A stretch of DNA of 64,000 nucleotides from Pseudomonas sp. ERMR1:02 (GCF_002277815.1 NZ_NKJI01000023.1:35040-99039); one strand, 5' to 3'; shown: positions 8,587 to 17,903, counted from the stretch's first letter. A program made the numbers and translations. Notes: a model not told the origin generated them from the letters alone.

Positions 8587-9060
8587 TCAGGCCTTGTTCA
8601 GCGTCTCAGCCGCAGCCAAAACCGCATCAACATGCCCCGGCACCTTCACCCCGCGCCATTCCTGACGCAACACGCCATTTTTGTCGATCAGGAACGTGCT
8701 GCGATCAACGCCCATGTATTCCTTGCCATAAAGCTTTTTCAACTTGATCACGTCGAACAGCTGGCAAAGCGCTTCTTCCTTGTCGCTGATCAGCTCGAAA
8801 TTGAACGCTTGCTTGGCTTTGAAATTCTCGTGGGACTTCAGGCTGTCACGGGATACACCAAACACTTCAGTATTGGCCGCTTTGAAGGCTTCAAGCTGAT
8901 CGCGAAAGCCCTGGCCTTGAGTGGTGCAGCCCGGCGTGCTGTCCTTCGGATAGAAGTAGATCACCACCTGCTTGCCTTTGAGCTCCGCCAGGCTGACGGT
9001 TTGCCCGCTGGTAGCGGGTGCTTCGAAGTCGGCAACCGGTTGGTCGATGGCAACGGCCAT
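8587..9060 (-). CDS. bcp: thiol peroxidase Bcp (PrxQ-type peroxiredoxin)
   Basis: Cytoplasmic peroxiredoxin reducing hydrogen peroxide and organic hydroperoxides. 157 residues with the PrxQ signature YPKDSTPGCTTQ; the peroxidatic cysteine is Cys45. Position 50, where E. coli Bcp has its resolving cysteine, is Gln (TPGCTTQGQGFRD), so this is either a 1-Cys enzyme or uses another cysteine such as Cys99. ATG 9060. Lies 10 bases after gcvR on the same strand, likely one transcript. Confidence 0.93.
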   Translation of the reverse strand: MAVAIDQPVADFEAPATSGQTVSLAELKGKQVVIYFYPKDSTPGCTTQGQGFRDQLEAFKAANTEVFGVSRDSLKSHENFKAKQAFNFELISDKEEALCQLFDVIKLKKLYGKEYMGVDRSTFLIDKNGVLRQEWRGVKVPGHVDAVLAAAETLNKA

Positions 9061-9070
9061 GAAAGCTTCC

Positions 9071-9631
9071 TTACATTGGGTTTTGTGGGCGCCACGGTTC
9101 GATCAGAGCATCCAGGTTCAATGCATCGGCGAAATCCAGGAACTGATCGCGCAACCAGCTGATTTGCACGCCAGCCGGCAAGGTCACGGTAAACGTGGCG
9201 TTGAGCATGGTGCCGCCGGTTTGCGGTGCCTGATAAGTGTCGCAGGTCAGATTTTCCAGCTCGACGTTGTGGTCTGTGAAGAACTGGCAAAGCTCATTGA
9301 TGATGTCGGAGCGGTAGGCCGAGCTGACATAGGCAACATACGGCAGTGCCTGGGGACGATTCTCCAGGGCGGCGCTGCGCACTACGTTGACGGTGAAAGC
9401 GTGGCGTTTTGCCAGCGCCGGCAGACTTCCTTCCAGGCGCGCCAAAGCGTCCCAGCTGCCGGAGATCTCAAGGATCAGCGCACTGCACTCGCCATGACGG
9501 GTCAGGCGAGAGGTGACCACGGCGCAGCGGTTTTCATGGCTGGCGCGGCACAGGACGTTAGTCAGCTCCATGGGGTTGGCGCCGAGGGCACTGATGACAA
9601 GGAATTGTTCGCGAACTGTGGGGGTGGACAT
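9071..9631 (-). CDS. gcvR: glycine cleavage system transcriptional repressor GcvR-like (ACT domains)
   Basis: 186-residue protein with two ACT-type domains (about residues 5-85 and 95-175) and no DNA-binding motif. In E. coli GcvR modulates GcvA control of the glycine cleavage operon by protein contact. Family membership is clear from the N-terminus (EQFLVISALGANPMELTNVL) and the second ACT segment. It is upstream of bcp in one unit and divergent from dapA, the standard Pseudomonas order. The regulatory target here is inferred. Confidence 0.88.
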   Translation of the reverse strand: MSTPTVREQFLVISALGANPMELTNVLCRASHENRCAVVTSRLTRHGECSALILEISGSWDALARLEGSLPALAKRHAFTVNVVRSAALENRPQALPYVAYVSSAYRSDIINELCQFFTDHNVELENLTCDTYQAPQTGGTMLNATFTVTLPAGVQISWLRDQFLDFADALNLDALIEPWRPQNPM

Positions 9632-9959
9632 GCAGCATTCCTAAAGCGATGAGCGGTCGGTACTTCTATCGGCTTGTTTTACCAGGTTCGAGCCTGCGGA
9701 TACGAACTCAGAAAGCCCCAGGCGCAGGTTGCAACGTGCTCCAGTATGGCAGGAGCGAGAGGTGGCAACGCTGGAATGGGGCTTGTGATGCCGAAAATGG
9801 AGGCTGAAACCCGATATAGGAGCTTATCAGTACCGATCAAAGTCTGAAGGGTAGCGAAAAGCGGCGCCAAGGGGAATGGCGGCAGCGCAGTACTTCGCTT
9901 GTGCAAGCATCTTGGCGCCAGTACCATTACGGCTCTCTTTTTCCGGCAGGAGCGGTTGC
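9632..9959. other. gcvR-dapA divergent intergenic region
   Basis: These 328 bases hold the divergent promoters of gcvR-bcp and dapA. Short frames on both strands show no family features. No clear riboswitch, repeat or operator was recognised. The GGAG of the dapA ribosome site is at 9946-9949. Confidence 0.5.
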
Positions 9960-10838
9960 ATGATTGCGGGCAGTATGGTGGCACTGGTCACACCCATGGA
10001 TGCACAAGGTCGTCTCGACTGGGACAGCCTGAGCAAACTGGTGGACTTTCACCTGCAAAACGGCACCCACGCCATCGTGGCGGTTGGCACCACAGGCGAA
10101 TCGGCCACCCTTGATGTGAACGAACACATCGAAGTCATCCGTCGCGTCGTGAAGCAGGTCAATGGTCGCATTCCGGTGATCGCCGGTACCGGCGCCAACT
10201 CGACTCGCGAAGCCATCGAGCTGACCACTAACGCGAAGACCGCCGGCGCTGACGCCTGCCTGCTGGTCACGCCGTACTACAACAAGCCGACCCAGGAAGG
10301 CCTGTACCAGCACTTCAAGACAATCGCCGAAGCCGTCGACATCCCGCAGATCCTCTATAACGTGCCAGGTCGCACCGCGTGCGACATGCAGGCCGAGACT
10401 GTGATCCGTCTGTCGACCGTCAAGAACATCATCGGCATCAAGGAAGCCACCGGCGACCTGAAGCGTGCCAAAGCAATCATCGACGGTGTCAGCAGTAATT
10501 TCCTGGTGATCTCCGGTGACGATGCCACCGCAGTCGAGCTGATTCTGCTGGGCGGCAAGGGCAATATTTCGGTCACCGCCAACGTCGCTCCGCGCGAAAT
10601 GGCGGACCTGTGCATCGCCGCCCTCAACGGCGATGCCGAGAAGGCGCGTGCCATTCATGAAAAGCTGATGCCGCTCAATAAAACCCTCTTTATCGAATCC
10701 AATCCTATCCCCGTGAAATGGGCGCTGCACGAAATGGGCTTGATGCCGGACGGTATCCGTCTGCCGCTCACCTGGCTCAGCGCTGAATGTCACGAACCGC
10801 TGCGCCAGGCCATGCGCCTGTCCGGCGTCCTGGTTTAA
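9960..10838 (+). CDS. dapA: 4-hydroxy-tetrahydrodipicolinate synthase
   Basis: Condenses pyruvate with aspartate semialdehyde in the lysine and diaminopimelate pathway. 292 residues in a TIM-barrel of the DapA family. The Schiff-base lysine is Lys161 (GIKEATGD); Thr44-Thr45 (VGTTGES), Tyr133 and Arg138 (YNVPGRTA) complete the active site. ATG 9960 gives the usual MIAGSMVALVTPM start and follows AGGAGCG. It heads a probable operon with bamC, an MBL hydrolase and purC. Confidence 0.97.
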   Translation: MIAGSMVALVTPMDAQGRLDWDSLSKLVDFHLQNGTHAIVAVGTTGESATLDVNEHIEVIRRVVKQVNGRIPVIAGTGANSTREAIELTTNAKTAGADACLLVTPYYNKPTQEGLYQHFKTIAEAVDIPQILYNVPGRTACDMQAETVIRLSTVKNIIGIKEATGDLKRAKAIIDGVSSNFLVISGDDATAVELILLGGKGNISVTANVAPREMADLCIAALNGDAEKARAIHEKLMPLNKTLFIESNPIPVKWALHEMGLMPDGIRLPLTWLSAECHEPLRQAMRLSGVLV

Positions 10839-10855
10839 TTGAGGAAGTACAACGC

Positions 10856-11971
10856 ATGAAGCGAATGGCCGGACTTTCCGCACTTGCCTTGATTATCTCC
10901 AGCACCAGTGGCTGTGGATGGATCTGGGGGCCGGAAGGTTATTTCCGTGACCGTGGTAGCGATTACCTGGAAGCGAAACAGACTGCACCGATGCAAATGC
11001 CACCGGATGTACAGACCGCCAAGCGCCTGGACCCGCTGCTGCCGATACCGCGCAACGTAGCGGATGACACCGTTAAAGGTGAGTACGTCGTTCCTCGGCC
11101 GCAGCCATTGTCGTCCGTTGCCGACGCCAGCGCCTACTCCCTGCAGAAGAGCGGCGATTCGCGCTCGATTCTTGCGCAGAACCCGCCAGCCCAAGTCTGG
11201 CCAGTGGCTGTGCAGTTTTTCCAGGACAACGGTTTCCGCCTGGACGAGCAGCGCCCGCAAACCGGCGAATTCACCACGACCTGGCAACATTCCGACGAAC
11301 TGTCCGCAGCGATGGCCAAGCGCCTGAGCGCGGCCGGTGTCGCATCTGACAGCGAAATCCGTACCCGGGTGCGGATCGAGCCGGGTGTGCAACGCAATAC
11401 CAGCGAAGTCTACGTGGTCACCGCCGAGCGTCCTGCGGGCAGTACCGCCGATGTTGCCTTCACCAACCGTTCGGTCAACACCGGTCTGGACGCGGCACTG
11501 GTCGATGACATGCTTGCAAGCATGAGCCGCATCTCGGAGAAGGGTGGTTCGGTCTCCATGCTGGCGTCCCGTGATTTCGATACCCCAAGCCGTGTCAGCC
11601 TGAGCGTGGACGGTAGCGGAAACCCTGTCCTGAACGTCGGCTCCGACCTGGATCGTGCCTGGTCGAGTGTCGGCCGTGCGCTGGAACAGGGCGAATGGCG
11701 GGTTGAAGACATCAACCGTAGCCTGGGCCTGTACTACATCAACCTGGCTGAAAAAGCCGAGAAGAAAGACGACAAGCCAGGTTTCTTCAGTGGCCTGTTC
11801 GGCAGCAAACCAGGCAAGGAGGAAGTTGAAGCTCGCGCCCAGCGTTATCAGGTTCGCCTGAGCAAGGTGGGTGATAGCGTCCAGGTCACTGTCGAGAAAA
11901 ACATCAACACCGTGGCGCCGGCTGACGTGGCGCGCAAAGTGTTGACCGTGATTCAGGACAACCTGGGCTGA
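10856..11971 (+). CDS. bamC: outer-membrane assembly lipoprotein BamC
   Basis: Lipoprotein of the BAM complex that inserts beta-barrels into the outer membrane (formerly NlpB). 371 residues: lipoprotein signal with lipidated Cys20 (SSTSGC), an unstructured N-terminal segment that binds BamD, and two helix-grip domains. ATG 10856 is preceded by GAGGAAG 17 bases after dapA. The dapA-bamC pairing is conserved across gammaproteobacteria. Confidence 0.93.
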   Translation: MKRMAGLSALALIISSTSGCGWIWGPEGYFRDRGSDYLEAKQTAPMQMPPDVQTAKRLDPLLPIPRNVADDTVKGEYVVPRPQPLSSVADASAYSLQKSGDSRSILAQNPPAQVWPVAVQFFQDNGFRLDEQRPQTGEFTTTWQHSDELSAAMAKRLSAAGVASDSEIRTRVRIEPGVQRNTSEVYVVTAERPAGSTADVAFTNRSVNTGLDAALVDDMLASMSRISEKGGSVSMLASRDFDTPSRVSLSVDGSGNPVLNVGSDLDRAWSSVGRALEQGEWRVEDINRSLGLYYINLAEKAEKKDDKPGFFSGLFGSKPGKEEVEARAQRYQVRLSKVGDSVQVTVEKNINTVAPADVARKVLTVIQDNLG

Positions 11972-11975
11972 CCAC

Positions 11976-12734
11976 ATGCGTTTTGCCGTTCTCGGCAGCG
12001 GTAGCCAAGGGAACGGCACGCTGATAGCCAGCGCTGACACGTGCGTGCTGGTAGATTGTGGTTTCTCCCTGCGGGAAACCGAAAAACGCCTGCTGCGCCT
12101 AGGTGTGAACCCTGCGCAGTTGAGCGCGATACTCGTGACCCACGAACATGCCGACCACGTGCATGGCGTGGGTTTACTGTCTCGGCGCTACAATCTGCCT
12201 GTCTACCTCAGTCGCGGGACTTTGCGCGGGATGCGCAAACCCATCGAGCCCGCGGGTTTCCTGGCGGGCGGTGAGCAATTGCAGATCGGCGATTTGAACA
12301 TTGACGTTATTGCCGTGGCCCACGATGCGCAGGAGCCGACACAATACGTCTTCAGTGACGGTGAGCGACGCTTCGGCCTGCTGACCGACCTGGGTTCGTA
12401 TTGCAACAAGGTACTGGACGGCTTTCGGGATCTCGATGCATTGATGATCGAGGCCAACCATTGCCGTGACATGCTGGCTCGCGGTCATTACCCGTACTTT
12501 CTCAAGCAGCGGGTAGGTGGCGAGCTGGGACATTTGAACAACCATCAGGCGGCATTCCTGGTGGCCGAGTTGGGCTGGCAAGGCCTGCAACACCTGGTCC
12601 TGGCCCATCTGAGCAGCAAGAACAACCTGCCGCAGCTGGCCCGGCAATGTTTTGTCGACACCCTTGGGTGCGACCCGGACTGGCTGCAACTGGCCGATCA
12701 AGATTCAGGGCTCGACTGGCGACATATCGCCTAG
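11976..12734 (+). CDS. MBL-fold metallo-hydrolase (YycJ/WalJ-like)
   Basis: Metallo-beta-lactamase-fold hydrolase of 252 residues with metal motif HEHADH at 56-61 and further ligands downstream (IEANHCRD, LAHLSS). Resembles the YycJ/WalJ exonuclease-like group, though this assignment is by fold and motif only. It begins 4 bases after bamC and ends 28 before purC, so it sits inside the dapA-bamC-purC operon, a constant Pseudomonas arrangement. Substrate not established. Confidence 0.85.
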   Translation: MRFAVLGSGSQGNGTLIASADTCVLVDCGFSLRETEKRLLRLGVNPAQLSAILVTHEHADHVHGVGLLSRRYNLPVYLSRGTLRGMRKPIEPAGFLAGGEQLQIGDLNIDVIAVAHDAQEPTQYVFSDGERRFGLLTDLGSYCNKVLDGFRDLDALMIEANHCRDMLARGHYPYFLKQRVGGELGHLNNHQAAFLVAELGWQGLQHLVLAHLSSKNNLPQLARQCFVDTLGCDPDWLQLADQDSGLDWRHIA

Positions 12735-12762
12735 CCCACCTACTTAGCAAGCGGAGCCCATC

Positions 12763-13476
12763 ATGGAAAAACGTGAAGAACTCTACCGCGGCAAAGCCAA
12801 ATCGGTTTACAAGACCGACGACGCTGACCGCTTGATCCTGCTGTTTCGCAACGACACCTCGGCGTTCGACGGCAAGCGCATCGAGCAGCTCGACCGCAAA
12901 GGCATGGTGAACAACAAGTTCAACGCCTTCATCATGCAAAAGCTCGAAGCAGCCGGCGTGCCGACCCAATTCGACAAGCTGCTGGGCGACAACGAGTGCC
13001 TGGTGAAAAAGCTGGACATGATTCCGGTCGAGTGCGTCGTGCGTAACTACGCCGCCGGCAGCCTTGTCAAACGCCTGGGTGTCGAAGAGGGCATGAAACT
13101 CAACCCTTACACCTTCGAACTGTTCTTGAAAGACGACGCCAAGGGCGACCCGTTCATCAACGAATCCCACGTCGTGGCGTTTGGTTGGGGCACCGCCGAA
13201 CAACTGGTTCGCATGAAAGAACTGTCGCTCAAGGTCAACGAAGTGCTGAGCAAACTGTTCGACGACGCCGGCCTGTTGCTGGTCGACTTCAAACTTGAGT
13301 TCGGCGTGTTCCACGACGGCACCATCGTCCTGGGCGACGAATTTAGCCCGGATGGCTGCCGTCTTTGGGACAAGGCCACCAAGAAGAAAATGGACAAAGA
13401 CCGCTTCCGCCAGGGCCTCGGTGACGTCATCGAAGCCTACGAAGAAGTGGCCAATCGTCTGGGCGTACCGCTTTAA
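12763..13476 (+). CDS. purC: phosphoribosylaminoimidazole-succinocarboxamide synthase
   Basis: SAICAR synthetase, which ligates aspartate to CAIR in de novo purine synthesis. 237 residues, the standard length, with the N-terminal MEKREELYRGKAKSVYKTDD, the central VECVVRNYAAGSLVKR and the C-terminal LGDEFSPDGCRLWD signatures. Last gene of the dapA-bamC-MBL-purC run, followed by tRNA-Ser. Confidence 0.97.
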   Translation: MEKREELYRGKAKSVYKTDDADRLILLFRNDTSAFDGKRIEQLDRKGMVNNKFNAFIMQKLEAAGVPTQFDKLLGDNECLVKKLDMIPVECVVRNYAAGSLVKRLGVEEGMKLNPYTFELFLKDDAKGDPFINESHVVAFGWGTAEQLVRMKELSLKVNEVLSKLFDDAGLLLVDFKLEFGVFHDGTIVLGDEFSPDGCRLWDKATKKKMDKDRFRQGLGDVIEAYEEVANRLGVPL

Positions 13477-13521
13477 CCGACGCAAGCATCTGATAGCACA
13501 GAAATATTTCGCGAAAGGGGG

Positions 13522-13550
13522 TTCGCTTCCGGCGAAAGTGTTGTTATGAT
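13522..13550 (+). promoter_or_regulatory. probable sigma-70 promoter of tRNA-Ser
   Basis: TATGAT at 13545-13550 is a good -10 hexamer 10 bases before the tRNA. A weak -35 (TTCGCT, 13522-13527) lies 17 bases upstream of it. Confidence 0.5.
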
Positions 13551-13560
13551 GCGCGCCGTT

Positions 13561-13650
13561 GGAGAGATGCCAGAGTGGCCGAATGGGACGGATTCGAAAT
13601 CCGTTGTACCTTCACCGGTACCTAGGGTTCGAATCCCTATCTCTCCGCCA
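13561..13650 (+). tRNA. tRNA-Ser(CGA)
   Basis: 90-base class II tRNA with encoded CCA. Acceptor GGAGAGA pairs with TCTCTCC before discriminator G and CCA. The anticodon stem-loop GGATT-CGA-AATCC gives anticodon CGA (codon UCG), there is a long variable arm (TACCTTCACCGGTA), and the T arm is GGGTTCGAATCCC. The accessory block starts just beyond it, and tRNA-Ser genes are common island attachment points. Confidence 0.96.
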
Positions 13651-13658
13651 TACGTTTA

Positions 13659-13690
13659 CGAAAAAGCCCTGATTATTCAGGGCTTTTTCG
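13659..13690. terminator. intrinsic terminator after tRNA-Ser
   Basis: A perfect 14-base stem (CGAAAAAGCCCTGA and its complement) with loop TTAT, ending in a T run. It closes the tRNA-Ser transcript and also works for the leftward tetR gene. Confidence 0.9.
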
Positions 13691-13799
13691 TTTGTGCATG
13701 TCTGAAAAAGTAATCAGACTGGGTCAGCGACGTCCCGGCAACGGTGTCAATTCGGCATCGGCGCTAACAATTAGGGCGCTTTGCGGCGAAACACACGCC

Positions 13800-14351
13800 T
13801 CAAAGCACTAACTTAATGGCGAGCGACAGCTTACAGCTGTCCAGGATTTCGTCGGCCAACAGCGCATCATCTGGGCAGGCCCGCGACAGCACAATGGCTC
13901 CGACCGCTTGTGCCAACAATGAAATTGCCTTGGCGCGGGCTTCCTTTTGCTCGTCAGCGGATAGCCCGGAACTCAGGTCTGAAATTAGCTTCTCTATGCC
14001 GATCTCAAACACGGACTTGATATCCTTATGTTGACGAGCAGCATCGCTTCCGAGCGCAGCGATCGCGCACCCTTGGCCTAGTGAGTCACGGTGAGCACGG
14101 GATAGGTAGTAATTGATGAAGTCACTCGTATTGGAGTCAGCAGTCAGTTGGGAGAGACCGCACGACGTAGCTTCGATCATCAGCGCCGACTTTGAGCGGA
14201 ATTGGTTGTAAAACCCTCCATGGGTGAGTCCGGCGCCCGCCATCAGTTCCTTAACCCCAATACCGTCATAGCCGCGCTCGCGGAACAGCAGTGAAGCTGA
14301 TTCAACAACACGTGCCCGATTTTCTCGCGCCTGTGCTTTGCTGATACTCAT
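13800..14351 (-). CDS. TetR/AcrR family transcriptional regulator (island copy 1)
   Basis: 183-residue regulator with an N-terminal TetR helix-turn-helix (SLLFRERGYDGIGVKELM then GLTHGGFYNQFRSKSALM) and a C-terminal ligand domain. ATG 14351. It is related to the second TetR at 21351-21926: both share the KAQAR/KAQAQ start, the THGGFY recognition helix and a C-terminal SRACPDD...LADEIL segment. It lies downstream of fadL and the GMC oxidoreductase on the same strand, so it probably controls the block. DNA here looks more AT-rich than the flanking core. Confidence 0.88.
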   Translation of the reverse strand: MSISKAQARENRARVVESASLLFRERGYDGIGVKELMAGAGLTHGGFYNQFRSKSALMIEATSCGLSQLTADSNTSDFINYYLSRAHRDSLGQGCAIAALGSDAARQHKDIKSVFEIGIEKLISDLSSGLSADEQKEARAKAISLLAQAVGAIVLSRACPDDALLADEILDSCKLSLAIKLVL

Positions 14352-14562
14352 TTTCAGACCTCATTTGATTATCTGATTGATTAGTTGAGTTGGGACAAAG
14401 ATGATAAAAATCAAAATGAACGTTGACCGGGGGGGGCTTGGTATTTTTCCAGTCGCAGATATCTCGGCGACTTTAGTGTTGGGGCGATCCATGTTCCTTT
14501 ATAGGGAGCGCGCAACGCCCATTAGTAAACAAGAATAATGATGGCGTCATTCAAGAATCACG

Positions 14563-15933
14563 TTAAAACCGATGTGTTAGCTGTGCGGCTATAATATGAG
14601 CGCTATTGTTGTATTTGGCGCTAAATCCAGGTTGTAGACCATTTGTATCGGTTTGATTAACAGATGTGGTTGACTCCCATAGATAGGTATAGGCTACATC
14701 GATCGTCATATCAGAGTTGGGTGAATAAGCGGCGCCAAAAGCCAAGGCTTTTCGGTTTCCTACTGGAAGTCGCACGTTTCGGTCGGAGTTGCGGGCCGGC
14801 GAAGGATCAGCAGCCAAGCCACTGCGCAGTAGCCACTGTGAAGAGAGTTGGTACGAAACGCCAATAGCTGTCGACACAGTATTATGAAGTTTAAAGTCGT
14901 CTCCAACGTCACCGAATCCTAGCTGTTGGCCTAGGGAGGGTAATCCGCTGTTGATTGCTTCAATCCTCTGGATTCGACTCCACCGTGTCCAGATTGCACC
15001 TGCGTAACCAGTCCAGCGCTCATCGAAGCGATGGGTGAACGATGTATCCACTGACTCTGGTAGGGTCACATCCATCTTGTTGTTGTATTTTCCATCGAGG
15101 CCAAGCGCAGTGGGACTGTCGCTTATTTTAGTGTGGCCATCAACATGGAAGTCAAGTTTGGAGTGATAAGTTAATCCCCATGTGGTTGATTCGTTCATAT
15201 CAACCATCAGGCCAAAGTTATAGCCAATGGCAGTATCATTGCCTTTTACAGTAAGCTGTGTGTCCTTCCCATCATTCAAAGCCCCTGTGGCTAAATACGA
15301 CTGGAGGTTGTTCTCAATGCGATTGAATGTGGTGCCAATGCCAATAGCAACTTTATCGTTTAAGCGGAACGAGACAGCGGGGTGCAATGTTTTAACCTGA
15401 ACCTTGCTGTAGGAGCCATGGTAGCGACCTTGGAAGGAACTCTCATAATCATTAACGAGGCCGTATGACGCATACAGACCAATGCCAGCGGTAAAGCGTT
15501 CGTCGATTGGCGAGGAGAAGTATCCAAAAGGAATAGCTGTAAGAGGTACGGAGTTACCGTCAGTGGTGCCCGGCGCAGTACTTCTTACATCGCTTATGTC
15601 AACGTTTGCGTCAATTAATGCCAGTCCGCCGCTTATCTCTGTTTTTTTGATTTTGCTTAAGCCCGCTGGGTTTCCATACACGGTGCTTGCGTCTATTGCT
15701 GACGAGGAGCGGCCAGCATAAGCAGTCCCTGCAGCACTAGCGCTTTGTTCATTGAGGGCAAGTCCATTTGCCCACGAAGCAGATGGAATCCCTAGTGTTA
15801 GTAATAGAGTCGCCCTGAAGAGTATTGAGCTATGCGGGGTAGGGTATGCGTTTTTATTCAGTTTAGATTGGACGTTAGGGCTGGGGGGAGATGGCACGCC
15901 AACGGATGGTTCAACAATTTTTTTTATATTCAT
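14563..15933 (-). CDS. OmpP1/FadL family outer-membrane porin
   Basis: Predicted outer-membrane beta-barrel that admits hydrophobic molecules (long-chain fatty acids, aromatic hydrocarbons). 456 residues: an unusually long leader ending about SASWA, then the FadL hatch signature NGLALNEQSASAAGTAYAGR with NPAGLSK, barrel strands and a terminal aromatic (THRF). The ATG at 15933 has no strong ribosome site and the leader is long, so a later start is possible. Base composition is visibly lower in GC than the surroundings, a sign of transfer. Placed with a sterol-oxidase-like enzyme, which suggests uptake of its substrate. Confidence 0.88.
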   Translation of the reverse strand: MNIKKIVEPSVGVPSPPSPNVQSKLNKNAYPTPHSSILFRATLLLTLGIPSASWANGLALNEQSASAAGTAYAGRSSSAIDASTVYGNPAGLSKIKKTEISGGLALIDANVDISDVRSTAPGTTDGNSVPLTAIPFGYFSSPIDERFTAGIGLYASYGLVNDYESSFQGRYHGSYSKVQVKTLHPAVSFRLNDKVAIGIGTTFNRIENNLQSYLATGALNDGKDTQLTVKGNDTAIGYNFGLMVDMNESTTWGLTYHSKLDFHVDGHTKISDSPTALGLDGKYNNKMDVTLPESVDTSFTHRFDERWTGYAGAIWTRWSRIQRIEAINSGLPSLGQQLGFGDVGDDFKLHNTVSTAIGVSYQLSSQWLLRSGLAADPSPARNSDRNVRLPVGNRKALAFGAAYSPNSDMTIDVAYTYLWESTTSVNQTDTNGLQPGFSAKYNNSAHIIAAQLTHRF

Positions 15934-16076
15934 CGGATGACCAATTTTTGTTTTTAAATGTAGGCAATGGTGCCGTTTTCCCGCTAAGGATGGCAGTTCT
16001 TAATATGTCTAATCTGGTTCTGTATTGATGTGGTTATTATCGATTGCCGAGGCGCGGTCGCCCGTAAAGCAACCTG

Positions 16077-17720
16077 TTATTCCAACTGGGTCATCGCAAT
16101 CCGAGTCTCGACTTGAGATTCCCCTTTCGTTGGTATGTGCGACATCGCGTGTTCCGCTAGTGCAGTGATCGTCAGGCTTGGGTTCACGCCAAGGTTGGCA
16201 CTGAGCATTGATCCGTCGCAGATCAGCAGGTTGCGATATCCAAACACTCTATTTTGCGCGTCCATGACACCATGGCGATCGGATTCCGCCATGGCGCAAC
16301 CGCCCATGCAGTGCGCCGTTGTTGGAATGTTGAAGAGGATTTCGCTGAGGAAGGTGGTCGCTATACCACCTAGTGCCTTGGCACCCTTCTCGACGAAGGC
16401 ATTCGCTTCTGGAATGAACGTAGGAATTGGGCCGCCTTCTGTCACAAGACGGCTTCCAAACGGCCAATACCATCGACGTTTCAGACGCATGTTGATATGA
16501 GCATCGGACCGTTTGCATCACCAGCAACAACATGTTTTCCCGTGCGAAGCCTCTGGGGTTGTGTACCCGTAGTGCCTGCATTGGGTGTCTGAGCAATGTC
16601 AGTATCCAAGTACCAATTCGCCTCCAGCCAGCGCGACCACCGCTCATCAGCGTCATCATCAGCCCTATGGCATCTGACCCTTCCGGATAGCGTACGACAC
16701 CTATATGAGTGCGCTCGTCCAGGTAAATGCTGGCCCCGCCCGCCAAGCCTGGCGACATGCTTTTATCTGTGGAAGGGAAACGGACGCCGATAAGTGACTC
16801 GGCATTGGTGCGTATCCGTTTGCCCAGATCCTGACTGATCCGAGGCAGAGAGCCTTTCTCCCTGAGCCGGAACAGCAACTCCATCGTTCCTAACGAGGAT
16901 GCTGCGAACACCACGCCTCGGGCGCGGAAGACCCGCTTATTCTTGCGGAACCAGGAAGTCGAACATTGCGTGTGGATCTCGTAGCCATCGCTGCCGTCTG
17001 CTTTGCCATTCAACGGTCGGACGTCTACGACTTGAGTTTGCGCAAAGACTTGAGCTCCGTGCTTCTCAGCCAAAAACAGGTAGTTCTTGTCGAGTGTGTT
17101 CTTGGCATTGTGCCGGCAGCCCATCATGCAGCCGCCGCAGCCCACGCAACTGCCTCGCTCAGGGCCTTCACCGCCGAAGTACGGATCGGGATAGGTTTTG
17201 CCCGCGACCTCGCCCTCTGGAGCGAAGAAGGTACCAACATTGGGTGCGTGAAAGGTGTGGGCGACGCCGTTGAGCTCCGCCATCCTTTTAAGGCGCAAAT
17301 CCGCTTCTCCCAGAATTTGCCCTCAGTCACTCCCAGCATCCTTTCGGCCTCTGCATAGTGCCTTGGCATGATGCTCTTCCAATCTGCCAGACCTGCCCAT
17401 GAGCCCTCGCCCCAAACCTTATCCGAAGGCCTCAGCAGTGCGTTGGCGTAAGTGATGGAGCCTCCGCCGACCGCATTGCCGCTTGCGACCACCACGTGTC
17501 GAAACATCCGCATGCTGTAGAAGCCGAACATTTTCAGCGCAGGCATCCACATCCATCTACGCAGATCCCAGTTGCTTTTCGGAAAGTCCTCGGCACGCCA
17601 GCGGCGCCCCATTTCCATCACGCCAACACGGTAGCCCTTCTCCGTCAGCCGGTGCGCCGAAACGCTGCCGCCGAAGCCCGAGCCTATGACGATGAAGTCA
17701 AAGTCGAAAGCCAGTTCCAC
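16077..17720 (-). pseudogene. GMC-family (cholesterol-oxidase-like) oxidoreductase, frameshifted as read
   Basis: FAD-dependent alcohol oxidoreductase. The N-terminus (FIVIGSGFGGSVSAHRLTEK), VGGGSITYANALL, the cysteine-rich CVGCGGCMMGCRHNAKNTLD and the C-terminal SANLGVNPSLTITALAE closely recall cholesterol oxidase ChoD-type proteins of mycobacteria. Two frame breaks occur: near 17303-17311 (one base apparently lost, at KFWE) and near 16505-16508 (one base apparently gained, after VMQTV). Correcting both gives about 547 residues with every motif present, so sequencing error is likely. Divergent from the alpha/beta hydrolase across a palindromic operator candidate. Steroid oxidation is an inference from homology. 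Confidence 0.82.
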
Positions 17721-17795
17721 GATACGCTCCCATTTTTATTTTTTGGAGAGGTCATGGCCTGCAAAAGCAGGGCACGGCCCAGTCACGAATTCACT

Positions 17796-17808
17796 ATACG
17801 ATTCGTAT
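17796..17808. promoter_or_regulatory. perfect palindrome, candidate operator
   Basis: ATACGA-T-TCGTAT, a perfect 6+1+6 inverted repeat, in the divergent region between the GMC oxidoreductase and the hydrolase. A second inverted repeat, CTATA-N7-TATAG, follows at 17819-17835. Suited to a dimeric TetR or HxlR regulator; which one binds is unknown. Confidence 0.5.
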
Positions 17809-17903
17809 TTCATTAATGCTATATTTTTTGTATAGTAAATACCGACGGTCACAGGCTAGAATTGCTCCAGCCTCAGAATCCGAAACCGCTCGTGAGGAAA
17901 GAT

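Noticed and set aside
9927..10883. 318-codon minus-strand frame opposite dapA
   Set aside because: Shadow of dapA, which has its full active site.
10835..12040. 401-codon minus-strand frame opposite bamC
   Set aside because: Low-complexity composition and full overlap with bamC, which has a lipoprotein signal and family length.
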